DNA from: Carposina sasakii
Lineage: Eukaryota > Arthropoda > Insecta > Lepidoptera > Carposinidae
Length of the DNA: 64,000 bases
Reading direction: 5' to 3'
Assembly: GCA_014607495.2 (NCBI GenBank)
Contig: CP053160.1
Span: forward strand, 2,108,001-2,172,000
The notes beneath the pieces are model-generated. The model saw only the letters and a list, made by a program, of their open reading frames with translations, searched no databases and was not told the DNA's origin. The position numbers and the translations under genes were made by a program. Positions 37,201 to 46,738 of the stretch are shown in pieces (position 1 is the stretch's first letter; each line of letters starts with the position of its first letter).

Positions 37201-40200
37201 TTCGTTCGTATATGTCTGTTCGTTATTTCGGTTGTTTGTGTGCGTTCGTAGTCGTATTGTTGCGTCCGAGGCGCAATTCCGCGATCCCGACGTACGCGGA
37301 ACGTTCGGGGGCGGCGTCACTACACGGTCTGCCCGTTTTGGCGGCGGCGCGGGCGTACTCGCGTCACCGCTGCCAACAACAAAGTGATAACAAAAACTAC
37401 AATATTACTACACTTACAGACGTAGGTACGTAGCGAGACGCGCAGATTCTTTCAGTTTTCTATATTGGAGCGACGCCAAGCGTATCCATTAACTACCGAC
37501 TTTGATATAAAACAAATAAATGGCAAGGTCACCCTGTAATGGATGGGTTAAAAACTCCCCCAATCTATTTGGAGCTTTCAACCTATTGGTGATTTGTTAC
37601 CGTGCAGAGTCAAGGGCCCAGATCATTATTTCCGCAGAGTAGCATGCCAAACATTTACAATGGCGATGACGAGCTCTGACGAGGGCCCGGCGCAATTAGC
37701 CCGCGATTACATCATGGCGCACGCCTCACACAACAGAGAATCACATGTTGAATGAGGGGCCTATTTATGAGTTCCTATACCGCCTGGCTGGCCTAACTTG
37801 GGGACATTTTGGGGCACAGTTCAATTTAAACTCAAGTACCTAAATCAGTGCCGGATTAAGCCTGCGCGGGGCCTGTAGCAAATTCTTCCAAGGGGCCCTT
37901 GGTTTGCTTTAGGTTCTCATGTTTTTAGGGGAATTAAATAAAACGAAATTGTTAGGTACAAATAAACTTTTCTGGATTTAATATGGGCAAATTGCTAGGG
38001 ATCACTTATTGCATGTGACTTATTTAGACATTACTAAGAATTTTTTAAATTTACGAGCCCTTATAATCGTAAACTAAAAGACTGCTTAGATTATATACTC
38101 GTATAATAGATGCGCGAGTGAAGCGAGCGCGACCTTTTTTCTCACATTTACCACGTAACTCACATAAATTCAGATTGAAAAGCGAAAGACTGCTCAGTTA
38201 TATAATAGGGAGCGAGCGTGAAATTTTTTCTCATATTTTGCCTGCAGCGAGACATTGCGACTACTTTAGTTACCTATTTACTTCCTGAAAATTCAAGTTT
38301 TACCGAGAATTTGTGACTATTGACAAAACGACCGCGAGCGGAGCGAGCACGAAATTAGGACCACTTGTAGGTACTGATTTAAATTTTGCATCTCCAGCTC
38401 AAAAATAGGCTCCTTGCTCTCATAAAATTATGAAAATGACTAATTTGACCTAAGCTACAGGGGTAGTCATGAACACCATTTACACAGAATCCGCGTTTGG
38501 TAATTAACCTAACAAAAGTTGGACAGGCGGCGGGACACGTAAATAAAATGCCTGACCTACTTTATCCTTTACTACACCGTCTTACAAACCTACAAAAGCG
38601 TGATATTTTTTTTATCTCTGTCAGATAGGCATTGGAGCGCGGGGCCTGTAGCATTTGCTACTCTTGCTATATGGCTAACCCGGCAAAGATCTAAGTACTT
38701 GTTGCCAAATAAATAAAACGTGCAAGGAAAACTTTACGTACTTAGGTACTACGCTGTTAGGCTCTTGGGTTTCGTGGCATTTGGTTGTCGCAAGTCAATA
38801 TTGCCATTAGCTTTTTCGGAGCTCAGATATTAATTTGAACCTAGACATGAAACTCATAATATTGTGGCTGGCTTGAAATATAAATCTAAGTACATCGCCA
38901 GACAGGGCTGCGCCAATCACTAATATATAGGTAATATTATTAATTAATTTACATAAAGTAGGTATATTTTTTTTACAATTAGCTATACAAACATTTGATC
39001 GCCATCGTGCCTGATGTTAAGCAAGATGCGGCCTATTATTAAATAGGCCGCATCTAGTGGACGCCCGCGACTCCGTCCGCGTGGACTACAGAAAAAACAA
39101 AATGTCGAAATTATCCGGGATAAAAAGATTTTCCCGGGATAAAAAATAGCCTATATGTTAAGTGGGATCTGTCAAAATAAAAACTGCATCGAAATCGATT
39201 AAGCCGTTTCTGAGCTTAGTGTGCACGCACATACATCGATCCGTTACAATTTTATTGTATGTATAGATATAGATAAAGTAAGTATCAGCATAGAGGAATA
39301 AGATGTAGACATAGAGTGCTAATGTCATACTAACAGTTTTGATGCACCATTAGACTTTTCGGTGCCTCACAATTCCAGTTCTTGACACTTAGATTCTATT
39401 AGTGTAATGTATTAGCACTCTATGACATCTTATTCCTCTATGGTATCAGTTAATATATCGCTTTAGGATAGAGGCCGTAGATTAGTTACGTAGCTCAACC
39501 CATGTAATAATTAAACAGGCAATCGAGGCGAACCATGACAAAGTAAAGTCACAGTAGTGATATACCAGCGAAGGAATATGTAAACGTGTGAATATGCATA
39601 CGACTATGCACAAATAACTTTTTCATTTGTACTACAAACTTCTGCTTCTATAATAAGAATACACTTATATAGATATTTATGGACCATTAAAATGTCTTAT
39701 TCCGCAGATCTTACTTTCGCAATACATCGTTTACGGGAACAAAGGAAGGAAGATGTTTATTCGCCAGAAATTCGTAAACATCACTTTTATACCTATATTA
39801 CGCCTTGTTTGGTTTGAAAAAGAATCAACCGTCTTGCTGTGATCCAGCCTCAAAACCAGAGAAATGGGACGAAGAGAGTAAGGAGATCATCGGCGTTGTT
39901 TGAAGCCGAAACTACTACAAAATACGAATTACTTAATAAAGTTACATTCAGGAAGGATAAGCCAAGAATTAGCAAAATAAGATTTCGTAACATCCACAAC
40001 ACAAGTAGCTTAACTTTGTTACTATGGGTCTAGGTTCGTCTTGAAATCAATCAACATAGTTTTTTCTTAACTTGCGCTGGGTATAACATCGGTTCCCCTG
40101 TAATCTAAGTATTCTCACCTATTGTGAAGGTCGACAGGCTTGGCCATGGTGAACTCCTTGGCGTGGACGTTCAGCTTGTTGCCCGAAGTGGTGGTGGTAC

Positions 40201-43200
40201 CACCGCCGGCCGCCACGCCGTCTGTGCGCACACCTGTGGTCAATGGTGCTCGTCAAGAGAAGGAAGGAGACAGACCCATGAGAGTTACATGAATGGTGGT
40301 GGGTATTAGGGTATGTGACGATGCAAATGTGCCAAGAACTTGAAATTGTTTTAATTTGAAGAAATGTGCACGGCTGTTTTAAAAATTAAATGAAAATGTG
40401 CTCGTCAAGACATGCTTTAAGATCGAGATGCGAACTAGAAATAAGTAGGCAGTTATTACCCATTCCTGTTAAATAACAAGAACTAATTAAAATCCTAACA
40501 TGCCGTTGTAAATTATAACTGAAATTCCGCTCTAACTAGTTTTAAATTAACTGCATTACTTTGACAAAACTTTCTCTTGAAAGATGTAGGTTCGAATAGA
40601 TTGTAGAGTCTTTTGTAGATAAAAAAACACAAATTTCAGAATGAACAGCCTTCCTTAGATATTCCTCGATTTTAGAAATACTTAAAATCCATTAACTTCA
40701 TTATGAAAAAGGAACAAGAAAATAATAAACTTCATGACGAAACTGCTGAACGGAACTCGATAAAACTACCATGTTACAGCGTAGATAACTGGAAATCCTG
40801 TATAAATATCCCAGGAAAATGTACTCTTCCAATAAAATAACCATGATCTTTAATTCGGACGGAATTTCTTGTAATTTTATTTACTTACGGCAAAGTCTTC
40901 TCAAGCACGTGGAGTATTTTATTCAGTAATTGTAACAAAATTACGGAATTGTACCTACACATATACATAACGGTCTATAACCAGCAGATAATGAAAGAAA
41001 TGAAAAACTTTGCGAAACACTACATCAAAATTAGAACCGACAATTCATGTCCATTGTTTACAAAGTCAGTTTTACTATTATACCTGTCGTGGTTTCCGCA
41101 ACGGCAACCGTTGTGGCCGGTACCACCACTGGGGCAACTGATACAACCACCACCGGGGCTACCGACACCGGAGGAGCAGCATTCACCGTGACAGGAGACA
41201 CAGACACAGGGGAAACAGACACTGGAGACACGGACACCGGGGAAACGGACGGAACAGCCACTGACGTCACCGGAGACACCGCCACCGGCTGCGCCAACGA
41301 CTGCTTCATTATACACCTCGACATGCCTTATTTTCCCAGATTTTACGAAATAATCGCAAAGAAAACATGTACGTTTGACAAACGCAAGCCACCGCAACAA
41401 ACATGAGACTGTCTGCTCGTTCCAAATATGAATATTTGTTTATTTTTAATTTTGGCGCCATTTTCCCGGTGAAGTGACGCTAACCAGCCAAGCACTTTTT
41501 ATGGCCCGTGACGATTAATCGAGCACTTTATAGGTATCGGTTCGGAAAGCAAGCAGAAGATGGGTGATTGAATGAAGAATGGTTTACCTGGTGGTCTATA
41601 GATTTCAAGAGTTGGCTTGCCTTTAGCGTTGGTGAGTATCATGCTGCGCCGTTTCCCGTTGTTCGGAAACTAAAACAAAAAAATCAAAAATAATGTATCT
41701 GTACAGATTAAAGAAATAAGATTACCTACCTAAATAACTAAAATACTTAACTAGTTATCGATTTACAAAAACTAAGTATTTTTATCTTATCGGATGCCTT
41801 CGATATACAAAGAACACACCCTCCATGTTTCAGGTTTCTAGATCAGCGGTTTCGGCATTAATTTAGCACTTATCAGGACAAAGCATTTTAATTATAGAAC
41901 CTCCGAAAGATAAAACGTAATAAAAACTCTGCCACGTTCGGCGATATGTAGGTATTAGAGTTTTTTTTATTTGTATTTATATCGAAAGATCATAAAATAA
42001 AAGAAACATTTGCGAAAGTAAAACTTCGCTAGCATGAAAACTTTCCGGGATATAACAATTTCAAAATCACAATTTTAGACTTGCCAAAAAACTCTCCATA
42101 CAAACGGCTACCACGACGTGACGTCACAAGCAACTTGTATGCGCGTAAAGAACTTTTGTTCTACAGCTATATTAAATACTAGTGGACGCCCACGACTCCG
42201 TCCGCGTGGACTACAGAAAAAACAAAATGTCATAATTATCCGGGATAAAAAGTAGCCTATTTGTTAAGTGGGACCTGACACAATATATTCCTGAAAACTG
42301 CATCGAAATCGGTTCAGCCGTTTCTGAGATTAGCGTGCACAAACGCACAGACAAACAGACTCGAAAAATCATTCTTTTGGGTACTATTGCGTTGATAAAG
42401 GTCTCCTATAATATTTTTTCTCATATATCCGTTACATTTTTATTATATATTATATGTATAGATATATAGAATAGATATAGGTAGATAGATTGCGTTTATA
42501 AATTTGATCACAAAACAAAAGTTGCTGTAAATGATGCAGGTGGACATGTGATGTTGACTTGCCCACTTAACTTTGAAGGCTTATTATTACCTCATTTGGA
42601 CACATGACGTATGATTTTGTTTATTTATTCTGATAAGAATAAGATGTTATTAAGATTCAACCATAGGAAACTACCCTATTGGACTTATTATTCATTATTT
42701 TCTAGTCATTCATTTTAATCATTCATTCAAAATACTGTGAGAGAATGATGAGACGACGAAGTATTTTGAGAATACGGGATAATATGAGACATGTTCTTGT
42801 TTATATCATCATCGACTAATATAAAACTTTACCTTCTACTGCATAGTCAATAATAATATACCTATCAAAGTCTTTGCTGGGTGTGACATGGCATGACTAA
42901 CAACAAAAGCAGACTTTGAAGGCCAGCCACAAAAATAGGAAATTGCAGGATAGTAAATAAATATCTAATAGCACGACAATCGAATAAATATTAACTCGAT
43001 TATTGAGTTCGTTAAGAAACTAGAAGCCGCGTTGCTCTAATAAGGCTACTACTATAGATATTCAAATCAAACGGTCATACTAATGACCGAAAGCACTATA
43101 TAAGTATATACTATATTTATTTAAATAAATAAGCACATCCTAAGTTAAAGACATTAGCTATCTATCCTGTAAAAAAAATAGTATGATTATTCCCAGTGTG

Positions 43201-43945
43201 CAGCACATTTATGAATTTTGTCTCCATGTCATCAAAAAAAACCTCATGGCGGTGTCATGGATGTCAGGGATTTGGTATGTTTCTAGCTCAGATGAATGAT
43301 ATAGGTTTCTAGCACAGAAAGTGGAACAGTTGCAATGAAGGATATAGCGGGCCCTCTATACAACTGTCTGTCACCTTGTAATAAATTTCTCCTGCAATTT
43401 CAGCGGTTCATTTTGGCAAATTTTCATAAGAAGCAAGGTTGCTTGCACACAATCGATAGCAAATATTACGTAGATTTCCAAATACATAAAGGCTATCTAG
43501 TTTGTTAACATCGTGTGGGTGTATGAATTTTGCATGTGCATAAATCGCCCACGTATTTTTTTTATTATTGGTGTAGAGGTTCTTCACAGTTAGAATAAGC
43601 ACTCAACATAAAAGCCAGCTAAAGACGTTTAGAATAAGCACTCAATATAAAAGCCAGCTAAAGACGTTTCTGCTAGAATCAAACTAATTTTTTCACTAGA
43701 ACTAACGCTTGATAAAAATAGATAGGAGGTTTAGGCAAATTTTGGTTTCAATGATTGAATAATTCTGAATTTGGGGGTACCTACGTAGAAAGGAAGTAAG
43801 TATATAGGTATTTATGACAAACCTGGTGGTGCATGTTGTGATGGGACTGCGGTCGCACAAAGCTGCGCTCGCGCATGATGACGCCCGGCGACGCGAAGTC
43901 CTGCATCCTGTAGCTCCTCTGCAGTTCGTTGGTCACGCCTTGCAT
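25222..43945 (-). CDS. PAM2-like motif plus MIF4G-domain protein, CTIF / MIF4GD (SLIP1)-like (9 coding exons)
   Basis: Exons 43945-43823, 41669-41588, 40233-40119, 29566-29425, 28943-28679, 28064-27874, 27442-27245, 27122-26899, 25240-25222. Every border is AG/GT and every phase joins, giving 452 residues. Residues 1-70 are Arg/Ser/His-rich. A PAM2-like motif ([11 protein letters not shown]; consensus about LNxxAxEFxP) sits near residue 90. A Ser/Pro/Lys-rich linker follows. From about residue 230 ([14 protein letters not shown]) to the end is an all-helical MIF4G domain ([67 protein letters not shown]). Family role: MIF4G proteins scaffold translation factors in the cytoplasm. CTIF works with the nuclear cap-binding complex and SLIP1 with histone-mRNA SLBP; PAM2 binds the MLLE domain of poly(A)-binding protein. 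PAIP1 is known to combine PAM2 and MIF4G, but this MIF4G sequence resembles CTIF/SLIP1 more. The name is by motif recognition only. Confidence 0.85.
25470..26949. repeat. 74-bp tandem array, about 20 units, duplicating an exon/intron border
   Basis: Unit: from GTGGGGCGCTGTGCC through CCGGCAGCTGCCGG back to GCGTG, 74 bp, nearly identical from 25544 to 26875, with diverged edge units at 25470 and 26876. On the minus strand each unit holds the last coding bases of MIF4G exon 8 ([14 protein letters not shown]), its splice donor CCAG/GTAGGT, and about 24 bp of intron. Each also contains the perfect 14-bp palindrome CCGGCAGCTGCCGG. The many 61-residue plus-strand frames across it are by-products of the period (74 is not a multiple of 3). 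Confidence 0.97.
26899..27122 (-). CDS. MIF4G gene exon 8 (donor inside a 74-bp tandem array)
   Basis: 224 nt, phase 0 in and phase 2 out. Acceptor TATTGTTCCAG/ACGG; the proximal donor is CCTCCAG/GTAGGT. It codes for [50 protein letters not shown] and CAVLYYYPS. The last 40-odd coding bases plus the donor and adjacent intron are repeated about 19 more times to the left. Failing to use the first donor reads AGG TAG, a stop, at once. Confidence 0.88.
27245..27442 (-). CDS. MIF4G gene exon 7
   Basis: 198 nt, phase 0 to phase 0. Acceptor TGTTTACAG/CTGCTAG, donor GGCGAC/GTGAGT. It codes for [35 protein letters not shown] and [16 protein letters not shown]. High GC and Arg content set it apart from the AT-rich surroundings. 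Confidence 0.9.
27874..28064 (-). CDS. MIF4G gene exon 6
   Basis: 191 nt, phase 1 in and phase 0 out. Acceptor GTAATCCCCAG/ACCCG, donor CGAGAAG/GTCAGT. It codes for [20 protein letters not shown] and then ..[20 protein letters not shown] and [10 protein letters not shown]. This is the most recognisable CTIF/SLIP1-like block of the protein. Confidence 0.9.
28163..28432 (-). mobile_element. RTE-tailed SINE-like repeat
   Basis: On the minus strand it runs from TCGTACCACCCTATGTCTGC to GGAGGCCTACGTCCAGCAG, TGGACTGCAATAGGCTGATG and an ATG-rich tail; the tail equals the RTE 3' end, so RTE probably mobilises it. Copies also at 11262-11480, 53606-53858 and 63933-64000. Confidence 0.75.
28440..28533 (-). 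mobile_element. tRNA-derived SINE
   Basis: On the minus strand TTATAGCTCAGTTGGTAGAGC (A box) and GAGTTCAAATCTC (B box) lie at tRNA spacing, then an A/T-rich tail. The would-be acceptor arms do not pair, so it is not a tRNA gene. Related copies: 58530-58590 and 59805-59915. Confidence 0.7.
28679..28943 (-). CDS. MIF4G gene exon 5: linker and first MIF4G helix
   Basis: 265 nt, phase 0 in and phase 1 out. Acceptor TCTCATTCCAG/GCGGG, donor CTTGAAG/GTTAGT. It opens [13 protein letters not shown], runs through a Ser/Lys/Pro-rich linker ([15 protein letters not shown]) and ends [14 protein letters not shown], the first helix of the MIF4G domain. Confidence 0.88.
29425..29566 (-). CDS. MIF4G gene exon 4
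   Basis: 142 nt, phase 2 in and phase 0 out. Acceptor CAACACTTCCAG/GCCGGC, donor GCCGACA/GTGAGT. It codes for [37 protein letters not shown] and [10 protein letters not shown], a low-complexity linker between the PAM2-like motif and the MIF4G domain. Confidence 0.82.
29641..29815 (+). mobile_element. Degraded Helitron-like fragment
   Basis: GGATGGATGTGTGTTTGTTA, ATTACAGAACGGATTTTAATG and GTTCACGCGGGCGGG echo parts of the family, but the termini are lost. Intronic, right of MIF4G exon 4. Confidence 0.4.
30185..31020 (-). pseudogene. LINE (CR1/Jockey-like) 3' end fragment with TAAA tail
   Basis: Open from 31020 ([19 protein letters not shown]) through [63 protein letters not shown] and [18 protein letters not shown] at 30440. 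This is the C-terminal thumb region of Jockey/CR1-type reverse transcriptases. A non-coding 3' part follows, ending in a (TAAA)n tail at about 30220-30195. 5'-truncated, hence dead on arrival. Inside the MIF4G gene intron 3, same strand as the gene. Confidence 0.85.
31813..32659. mobile_element. Tigger/pogo-like DNA transposon, internally deleted
   Basis: Terminal inverted repeats CAGTGGTGCCTC / GAGGCACCACTG with TA on both outer sides (31811-31812, 32660-32661). Subterminal copies of GTTCGTTRTGYGAA lie at both ends. The only frame inside is the tail of a transposase (next entry). Inside MIF4G intron 3. Confidence 0.85.
32041..32520 (-). pseudogene. Tigger/jerky-type transposase, C-terminal fragment
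   Basis: 158 codons, no good ATG; an in-frame TAA lies just upstream of ..[13 protein letters not shown]. Acidic coiled stretch [20 protein letters not shown], then [20 protein letters not shown] ending ([17 protein letters not shown]), the typical end of pogo/Tigger transposases. The DNA-binding and DDE domains are absent, so it cannot transpose by itself. Confidence 0.8.
32660..36803. other. Intronic DNA of the MIF4G gene
   Basis: No exon found. A short word GCGGAGYGAGCACGAAA with GGACCACTT at 34676-34712 recurs at 38338-38367, a minor dispersed repeat. C10 run at 34545-34554. Confidence 0.45.
36804..36838 (-). CDS. Alternative short first coding exon of the MIF4G gene (PAM2-less isoform)
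   Basis: ATG at 36838 (GAGATAATGG) opens [11 protein letters not shown] plus two bases, then a donor GCGGT/GTAAGT. The phase (2) is the one exon 4 at 29566 requires, so splicing would give ..[13 protein letters not shown]. This isoform skips exons 1-3 and the PAM2-like motif. An arthropod-type initiator TCAGT lies about 30-40 bases upstream on this strand, near 36875. Evidence is phase and splice signals only. Confidence 0.45.
37130..37370 (-). promoter_or_regulatory. CpG-rich patch, possible alternative promoter of the MIF4G gene
   Basis: A second GC- and CpG-rich block, upstream (minus sense) of the short alternative first exon at 36838. Several frames are open by composition only and none reads like protein. 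I read it as a possible promoter or leader region; nothing in it is decisive. Confidence 0.25.
37371..39023. other. Intronic DNA of the MIF4G gene
   Basis: 38100-38370 contains three GCGAGYGMAGCGAGCG-like words, a degenerate local repeat. Otherwise nothing definable. Confidence 0.4.
39024..39055. repeat. 14-bp perfect inverted repeat beside a Helitron end
   Basis: AGATGCGGCCTATT / AATAGGCCGCATCT with loop ATTA. The right arm ends inside the CTAG of the Helitron terminus at 39054. Confidence 0.8.
39054..39273 (-). mobile_element. Helitron-like non-autonomous element
   Basis: Minus orientation; CTAG terminus at 39054-39057 with the hairpin GGACG..CGTCC just inside. The CTAG overlaps the edge of a 14-bp perfect inverted repeat (39024-39037 / 39042-39055). 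Confidence 0.75.
39289..39442. mobile_element. Short MITE with 7-bp target duplication
   Basis: 154 bp, arms CATAGAGGAATAAGATGT .. ACATCTTATTCCTCTATG continuing to AGAGTGCTAAT on each side with a few extra bases in the left arm. Flanked by GTATCAG on both sides (39282-39288, 39443-39449). Intronic. Confidence 0.8.
40119..40233 (-). CDS. MIF4G gene exon 3: PAM2-like motif
   Basis: 115 nt, phase 1 in and phase 2 out. Acceptor TTGACCACAG/GTGTGCG, donor CACAATAG/GTGAGA. It codes for a Gly/Thr-rich stretch and then [30 protein letters not shown] fits the PAM2 pattern (Leu-Asn, Ala, Glu-Phe); the usual final Pro is replaced by Met. It is the exon whose presence would decide PABP binding. Confidence 0.82.
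41084..41324 (-). CDS. Alternative first (or cassette) exon of the MIF4G gene, Val/Ser/Pro repeats
   Basis: ATG at 41324, 80 codons, then donor ACGACAG/GTATAA in phase 1. That is exactly the phase needed to join exon 3 (40233), giving ..[11 protein letters not shown]. The peptide begins [16 protein letters not shown] and is then built of VSPVS-type pentads and VAPVVV runs. The opposite strand is also open (a Thr/Asp/Gly-rich frame), which is what a simple internal repeat produces. Alternative: a chance open frame in a short minisatellite. Confidence 0.45.
41588..41669 (-). CDS. MIF4G gene coding exon 2
   Basis: 82 nt, phase 0 in and phase 1 out. Acceptor TTTGTTTTAG/TTTCCG, donor CCACCAG/GTAAAC. 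It codes for [20 protein letters not shown] and LEIYRPP. The strong phase match with the neighbouring exons and protein-like wording support it. Confidence 0.8.
42130..42683 (-). repeat. Unclassified dispersed repeat, copy split by a Helitron
   Basis: Reverse copy of the repeat at 2659-3012, opened at A/T by the element 42179-42489. Confidence 0.75.
42179..42489 (-). mobile_element. Helitron-like element with provable insertion site
   Basis: Minus-strand 5' TCTATCTACC .. CGTCCACTAG 3', 311 bp, between A (42178) and T (42490). The surrounding repeat is also present uninterrupted at 2659-3012, where A2954 and T2955 are adjacent. Confidence 0.88.
43575..43670. repeat. Tandem duplication, about 41 bp
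   Basis: TTAGAATAAGCACTCAAYAT and AAAAGCCAGCTAAAGACG appear twice in a row with one change. Confidence 0.85.
43823..43945 (-). CDS. MIF4G gene coding exon 1 (long isoform start)
   Basis: The ATG at 43945 lies in ACAAACATGC with an in-frame TAA 30 bases upstream, so it is the likely start unless an acceptor falls in the short gap. It codes for 41 residues ([20 protein letters not shown]..) and ends at CACCAG/GTTTGT in phase 0. A possible acceptor (GCTGCTACAG) lies just upstream, near 44000, so this exon would carry a short piece of 5' UTR. Confidence 0.72.
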
Positions 43946-43999
43946 GTTTGTAGCTTTAGTTTCGGACCTTTAGGACTTAATATTCTTTATCTGTAGCAG

Positions 44000-46120
44000 C
44001 TTGTTACGCGCCAAAATCTGACAGCTTTATTTTTTCAGGGTATTTTGCTCTGGACTATTGTAATTTTGCTCCCTATTTATTTTAATTCAAATAAAGATTT
44101 TAGATATTTAAAATCAGTTGTTATGTTACAAGATTGAATATGTTACATAAATAAATACACTAGATGAATGACTAGTATTAAAGTTACCTACTTATACGCG
44201 ATGTCACACTTTTTACTTAGCTATTAAATAATATTTTTTCAAATATTTACAACTTTCTCTTTGAAAATATAAAGTCTAACTCTACTAACGAGCAATATTT
44301 ACCGTAAAATGCGATTAATAATTAACAAAGCCTTTTATATCTATTAAAATAATCACAATAAAGTTAATTGTGACGTCACGTTAGAGATCACTTTTCCCCA
44401 ATTTATATATGCATATATAGATATATTATCATATAACCCTTCTTTCGTGGCCACTAATAGAGGGTGTTATATATTTCGAGATATTTCGTTTTGTATACGA
44501 CTAAAACAAGAGCTGTGCAGAATTGTAATGTGCTAGACAGTCGCCGAGCGATTCTATTTCTTTATAAATATTTCGAGGAGCTGTGAAGCGCAGCGTCTAC
44601 AGCCTAGTTCTCGAATCGTTTCGTCGAAAGAGTCCTCTGGACTCGGTATCTGAAACAAACGTACAAATTAATAGAAAAATCTAGAAGGTTAAGGATAGAG
44701 CAAGCCCTAACTCTAAGGAAGTAGGGCACGCTTCTGCGTTGGCTTAGAAAGTACACTAATATAGAGCTGTGCTTATCTATAACTAACGTAGCTCTATAAG
44801 AGTGCGAGTCAGCTATAAGGCACTCATGCAATCAAAAGAAAACCGAATTCGCTTCACGATCTAACCGTAGAAGGACAATTAATTGCCCGTCTATTTACTC
44901 CTTGGACATAGGTAATACTCATAATTTGGGATCACGTAATTTCTAATTTCAACGAATAATTCCTATCTACCGGATACATAAGTTAGACGTACCTACCTAC
45001 TTACTTATGTTTGTAACAATATAACAAACAACATTGTATAATTTATCTGTGGGTATGTTCATAACAATCGCCTATTGAATTTCATGATCACGATCGATCA
45101 CAACGTAATCGATACTGTTCAATTACCTATCGATATGTTTAGATCTAGGCAAGGCAAGAAATAAAAATGTAAGCACTATGGCACATACCTACACACTATC
45201 CTTTACTAGTTGCATATAAATTTTACATCCTTCTGGGCATGACTATAACTGGTACATAGAATGCATAGAACGGCAAAGCCGGGGCGGATCCCTTGTATGT
45301 ACTATAAAAAGTCTTTGATTAACAGTTAACATACGCAACAACGTGATCTACCTACGTGTTTGGAATTGATTAATTAAATATTTGAATACATCAGCTGCAT
45401 CTCCTTCCGTGCATGTGGTAAGAGTCGACTAAACAATTCGGGCATTATCTCAGGCAATAATCTAGCAACTTGTCACGCTGTAATGATCTCCATTGTGATC
45501 CTGCAGTACCAGCTATCGAATTTTGGGAAGACAGGCCTTTATATGTATATGTATAAGTAGGTACATATGTATTAAGTACTAATTGTATACTTAGTAGGTA
45601 CATACGTACAATATTAGACTGACCCGAAAAAAACTGCCTTTTACCAAAGTCTTGCGTAGATTTACCAAAAAAAAAAAAACATCGACCAAATATAATTACC
45701 AACCTAGGTATATCTAATGGAGCGTATTAAATACATAACATTTTTCATTTACCTAATACATTTAGGCGATGTGCACGAATTTCAACTATGTGCACCGCGA
45801 AATAAAATCGAGTGTTTTGTCGAGTGTAAAACTTGTGTATCAATTTTAAAACACCGTTAATTGTGTCTAGATAAACATCGTTAGTAATTAGGTGAGGTGC
45901 ATTGAACTGAAACTAATTTCTATACCTATTTACACAACACGCAGTAATATGGTTTGATACAAGTATGTTATGTGCTGATGGGCTTCACTTAGAATAGTTC
46001 AGCTGCATCTCCTTCCGTGCATGTCGTGATGAGCTAGCAACTTGTTACTGATCCGGTCTTCTCTCTCTCTCTCTCTTCCGTGATATTGCAGTTCTGGCAA
46101 ACCCATGTACGTGTAGTATG
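44000..46120. other. Intronic or leader region of the MIF4G gene
   Basis: A strong minus acceptor at 44650-44657 opens a possible leader exon (ATACCGAGTCCAGAGG..), but no convincing donor follows. Otherwise AT-rich with no clear repeat. Confidence 0.35.
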
Positions 46121-46345
46121 TATCATCATCATCATACAACCACGCCTTTATCCCTTACGGGGTAGGCAGAGCACCAAGGGCCGATAGAACCACATGGTGC
46201 CACTTCTGACCAATTTTGAGGGTATAGTTGAGATGTACAAGTCCGGTTAGTAGTGACCGGTGGTCAGCCCATCGCCTACAAAACACCAAGACCAACTTGT
46301 CCCTCTACTGACTTGTACAGTATGCCCGGGAAGAGAAGCAGCTGT
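46121..46345 (-). mobile_element. ATG-tailed dispersed repeat, second family
   Basis: (ATC)4 at the left, then CCTTTATCCCTTACGGGGTAG, AACCACATGGTGCCACTTC and GACCAATTTTGAGGGTATAG. Read on the minus strand it ends in an ATG-repeat tail like RTE products. Partial copies at 58373-58520 and 62935-63050. Confidence 0.65.
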
Positions 46346-46738
46346 AGTATTATACGTATTTTTTCTCACTCCCAGAGCAGCATAGAGCAGCAAGCAAGTG
46401 TATTATTTATGTATGTGCCAATTCCCTAGCTAGAGTAATAGCTCTTATCTGCTACATTATTCAATGCGAAATTGAGATCCATCTAAGTATTAATATATTC
46501 GATTTCTTCAGTCTTGCCGATAATGCCAGCTCGCTTATGTGGGGTAGCAACCCTGACTAGGATAGAAACTCCTAGCTCTGACTTTCCAAAGGTTCTACTC
46601 GTATATCCTTGGCCGACTCGATGTATTTTATTTTTTCACCAAAATGAGAGATATTTATAGCAAATTACCAGTTTTGATAAATGAAGAAAAATAGATCAGC
46701 ATAATATAGGATAGAAATAGGCACAAATCTGACTCACC

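Noticed and set aside
41047..41406. Plus-strand Thr/Asp/Gly-rich frame ([13 protein letters not shown])
   Set aside because: Antisense of the Val/Ser/Pro repeat exon; no splice or promoter context on the plus strand.
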